In this document: in pieces, positions 6,348 through 7,745 of the stretch | Numbering within the stretch: the first letter of the stretch is position 1 | How the letters are laid out: every line of letters begins with the position of its first letter | Assembly: GCA_023426855.1 (NCBI GenBank) | Contig: JAEZBU010000008.1 | Coordinates: 1 to 7,745, forward strand | Source of the DNA: Pseudomonadota bacterium | GTDB taxonomy: Bacteria; Pseudomonadota; Alphaproteobacteria; Rhizobiales; Hyphomicrobiaceae | Direction: 5' to 3' | DNA: 7,745 nucleotides | Notes under the pieces: generated by a model | What the model saw: only the letters and a program-made list of their open reading frames with translations | Told to the model about the DNA's origin: nothing | The model's database searches: none | Made by a program: the position numbers and the translations under genes

Positions 6348-6779
6348 TCATTTGCCAGGGTTCTTCGCCTGCCAGTCCTTCATCCAGGCGATTTCCTTCT
6401 CCTGCGCGGCGACGATTTCCTCAGCCAGTTTGCGAATGCCGGGATCCTTGCCGTACTGGATCACGATCTTGGCCATCTCAACGGCGCCCTGGTGATGGGC
6501 GATCATGCCGGCCACGAAATCGCGGTCGGCATTGCCGGTGTAAGTGATGTCCATATCCTTGTGCATTTTCGCGTTGGCAGCATCGAAAGCGACGCTCGAG
6601 GCGCTGGCGTCACCCTTGGGTTGGGCCGCGGCGGCGCCATGGCCGGCGTGTCCGTTCGGCTGGCTCGGGGCCGGGGCGCTTTTCGCGGGTGAACCATGGT
6701 GGCCGCTATGCTGGGCGTGAACGCCGGTCGTCGCCAGCAAGCCAATAGCCAGGGTACTAAGAATAATAGCTTTTCTCAT
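6348..6779 (-). CDS. Exported His-rich DUF305 protein (probable periplasmic metal-binding protein)
   Basis: The 143-residue product begins with a signal peptide (MRKAIILSTLAIGLLATTGV, likely cleaved after HA at 22). A low-complexity linker (23-66) follows with HSGHHG and NGHAGHG clusters, then a DUF305 four-helix domain (about 67-141). The domain shows MHKDMD (72-77), NADRDFVAGMIAHHQGAVEM (83-102) with the paired His95-His96, and a closing AWMKDW. DUF305 proteins are ferritin-like helical proteins often found near copper resistance genes; copper binding is inferred from that and from the His/Met content. The ATG at 6779 fits the signal peptide and has AAGAAGG (6796-6790) ten bases upstream; a longer frame from 6941 would put 54 unrelated residues before the signal sequence. 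It lies 97 bases after the Cys/His-rich gene on the same strand and may share its transcript. Confidence 0.88.
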   Translation of the reverse strand: MRKAIILSTLAIGLLATTGVHAQHSGHHGSPAKSAPAPSQPNGHAGHGAAAAQPKGDASASSVAFDAANAKMHKDMDITYTGNADRDFVAGMIAHHQGAVEMAKIVIQYGKDPGIRKLAEEIVAAQEKEIAWMKDWQAKNPGK

Positions 6780-6876
6780 TTCGCATAAACCTTCTTGAGT
6801 TCGCGGACAGTCGATCGCGCTGAGCCGGTAAGGCTGCGGCGTGACTGCGTTGATGCAACGAATGAAATCGGGAGCC

Positions 6877-7248
6877 TTAGAGCCGAACTTTCGGCGGGCG
6901 GTCCAATCGATACCGGCACGGTGCCGGCGCATGCTGCGCAATGTCGTCTTCAGTTCTCAGGAGCCACGTCATTTCAAAGGTTGGCGACGCGGTCAGAATG
7001 GCGACGGCAGCGCAGTGCATCATGCATGCACCATCATCCGCGCTGGCAGTTCCATCATGATGTGAGGTTGGCGCTTGCGCCATGTCGTGAGATTGCGAGA
7101 CCGGGTCACTCGACATGCCATGGCACGGTTCCGGCACCGCATGAGCAGTCATGCTTGGAAAGGCCGCGCTAAAGCTAACGGCGGCAACCAGCACGAGGCA
7201 CATCGCCAAAGCGATCCGAACATAGCGCGCTGGTTTGGTGCGAAGCAT
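6877..7248 (-). CDS. Exported small Cys/His/Met-rich protein of unknown function (possible metal binder)
   Basis: The 123-residue product has a basic start and hydrophobic segment (11-30) ending in TAHA at 34-37, a good signal-peptidase site. The mature part carries CHGM (42-45), SHDM (53-56), SHH (62-64) and CMMHC (75-79), then a short hydrophobic stretch and a basic Pro-rich tail (DRPPK). Clustered Cys, His and Met in an exported protein, next to DUF305, suggest soft-metal binding such as Cu. It resembles DUF2946-like or CopL-like small proteins, but I cannot assign a family with confidence. No clear Shine-Dalgarno sequence precedes the ATG at 7248; Met16 is an alternative that would still leave a usable signal peptide. 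The gene precedes that for DUF305 in transcription order. Candidate promoter and operator repeats lie at 7296-7341. Confidence 0.7.
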   Translation of the reverse strand: MLRTKPARYVRIALAMCLVLVAAVSFSAAFPSMTAHAVPEPCHGMSSDPVSQSHDMAQAPTSHHDGTASADDGACMMHCAAVAILTASPTFEMTWLLRTEDDIAQHAPAPCRYRLDRPPKVRL

Positions 7249-7295
7249 GGTCGTAGTGCGGTGCCTGATATCGCCGACGGTTGGTTCCGTGAGGC

Positions 7296-7341
7296 ACTAT
7301 AGTCGTCAGGCAACGCGGATAAAACGAGGCGTCAGGTCAAC
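7296..7341 (-). promoter_or_regulatory. Candidate promoter with two direct-repeat operator boxes upstream of the Cys/His-rich gene
   Basis: A -10-like TATAGT lies at 7301-7296 on the minus strand, 48 bases before the ATG at 7248. The base 17 positions upstream is TTTTAT, a poor -35. Just upstream are two near-identical boxes, CGTCAGGCAAC (7304-7314) and CGTCAGGTCAAC (7330-7341) as read on the plus strand, 26 bp apart start to start and differing by one inserted T. A weak -35 overlapped by tandem boxes is what one expects of an activator- or repressor-controlled promoter. The regulator is unknown. Confidence 0.35.
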
Positions 7342-7365
7342 ATGTCGCTGGCATTTCGGTGAGGG

Positions 7366-7393
7366 GCGAGGGCGGCGCCCCGTAGGCCCTCGC
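7366..7393 (-). terminator. Hairpin downstream of the 7414-7638 gene
   Basis: GCGAGGGC (7366-7373) and GCCCTCGC (7386-7393) pair perfectly over 8 bp around a 12-base loop, which itself contains the self-complementary GGCGCC. The stem starts 21 bases after the TGA of the small membrane-protein gene on the minus strand, a usual place for a terminator. There is no T-run, so it could instead stabilise the transcript end. If it terminates, the Cys/His-rich gene has its own promoter, as proposed just below it. Confidence 0.4.
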
Positions 7394-7413
7394 GATGTAC
7401 GCCGTTGTTAAAC

Positions 7414-7638
7414 TCAGTACGTGGTGACGTCGTCATTTTGCAGATTGGCATGCCGGTCCAGATTGACCTGGGCAGCCCATTTCTCGTTCCACGGGCGTGC
7501 GTCAGTCTGGGAAACCAGCCGCGGAGACCAATCGGTCTGTGCCTGACGCGTCGGAATGTTGATGGCGTACATCATGACCGCCGCGAACCAGACCGAAGAG
7601 ACTGCAAGCGCGGCTACACTGAAAACTACAAATCGCAT
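7414..7638 (-). CDS. Small single-pass membrane protein of unknown function
   Basis: The 74-residue product starts with one hydrophobic helix (about 3-26, FVVFSVAALAVSSVWFAAVMM). A hydrophilic tail follows with WSPRLVSQTDARPWNEKW and an Asp/Asn/Gln-rich end (HANLQNDDVTTY). The helix could be an anchor or an uncleaved signal; no clear AxA site follows it. The ATG at 7638 is preceded at five bases by GAGAG, which I favour over an in-frame GTG at 7656. I do not recognise a family. It lies upstream of the two exported metal-type proteins on the same strand but is separated from them by a hairpin and a 165-base gap, so shared function is only a guess. Confidence 0.55.
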   Translation of the reverse strand: MRFVVFSVAALAVSSVWFAAVMMYAINIPTRQAQTDWSPRLVSQTDARPWNEKWAAQVNLDRHANLQNDDVTTY

Positions 7639-7745
7639 GACATCTCTCGCAAGCACATACGCTGTACAAGGTTGAACTGCGAATAGAACGTGGAGGCGCG
7701 AAATACGGTTCCAAACGATTCTGGAGCCGTCTGTGGATATCCTGC
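7639..7745. other. Right edge without recognised gene
   Basis: Beyond the ATG at 7638 I see no supported coding sequence, clear promoter or repeat. The open frame at 7502-7714 on the minus strand overlaps the small membrane-protein gene and shows no family features. Confidence 0.5.

Noticed and set aside
6780..6941. N-terminal extension of the DUF305 protein
   Set aside because: It would bury the signal peptide behind 54 unrelated residues, and it overlaps the end of the upstream gene.

Overview
The window reads as a chromosomal segment of a fairly GC-rich proteobacterium. A tRNA-Ser with encoded CCA, a Xanthomonas-type proline iminopeptidase and an acetate-type response regulator with its symporter pair suggest a gammaproteobacterium, perhaps Xanthomonadales-like. 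The lineage call is inference; single-gene resemblance does not fix it.

Layout. Positions 1-114 hold the 3' end of a gene whose product ends in a response-regulator receiver domain. Positions 115-1880 contain no convincing intact gene. This stretch abuts the 3' end of tRNA-Ser(GGA) (1881-1970, minus strand) and includes a recognisable remnant of the ligase domain of DNA ligase D, broken by two amber codons. It looks like a decayed insertion beside a tRNA. Upstream of the tRNA lie a plausible stable-RNA promoter and a 27-bp imperfect palindrome. The proline iminopeptidase gene (minus strand, stop at 2126) follows with its full catalytic triad.

Positions 3184-5332 (minus strand) encode a two-gene transporter: a small two-helix DUF4212-type subunit followed by a large sodium:solute symporter of the VC_2705 type. 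Divergently, at 5636-6292, lies a LuxR-family response regulator resembling CrbR/ErdR, which in Vibrio and Pseudomonas controls acetate utilisation. The shared 303-bp intergenic region carries CTTGC motifs at 20-bp steps and is the likely control region. Together these genes look like an acetate or short-chain carboxylate uptake and sensing module. The partner kinase and the acetyl-CoA synthetase gene are not in the window.

A GC-rich double hairpin separates the regulator from a convergent minus-strand group: an exported His-rich DUF305 protein (6348-6779), an exported Cys/His/Met-rich small protein (6877-7248) and an unrecognised single-helix protein (7414-7638). The first two have features of periplasmic metal-handling proteins, probably copper. 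Nothing was recognised in 7639-7745.
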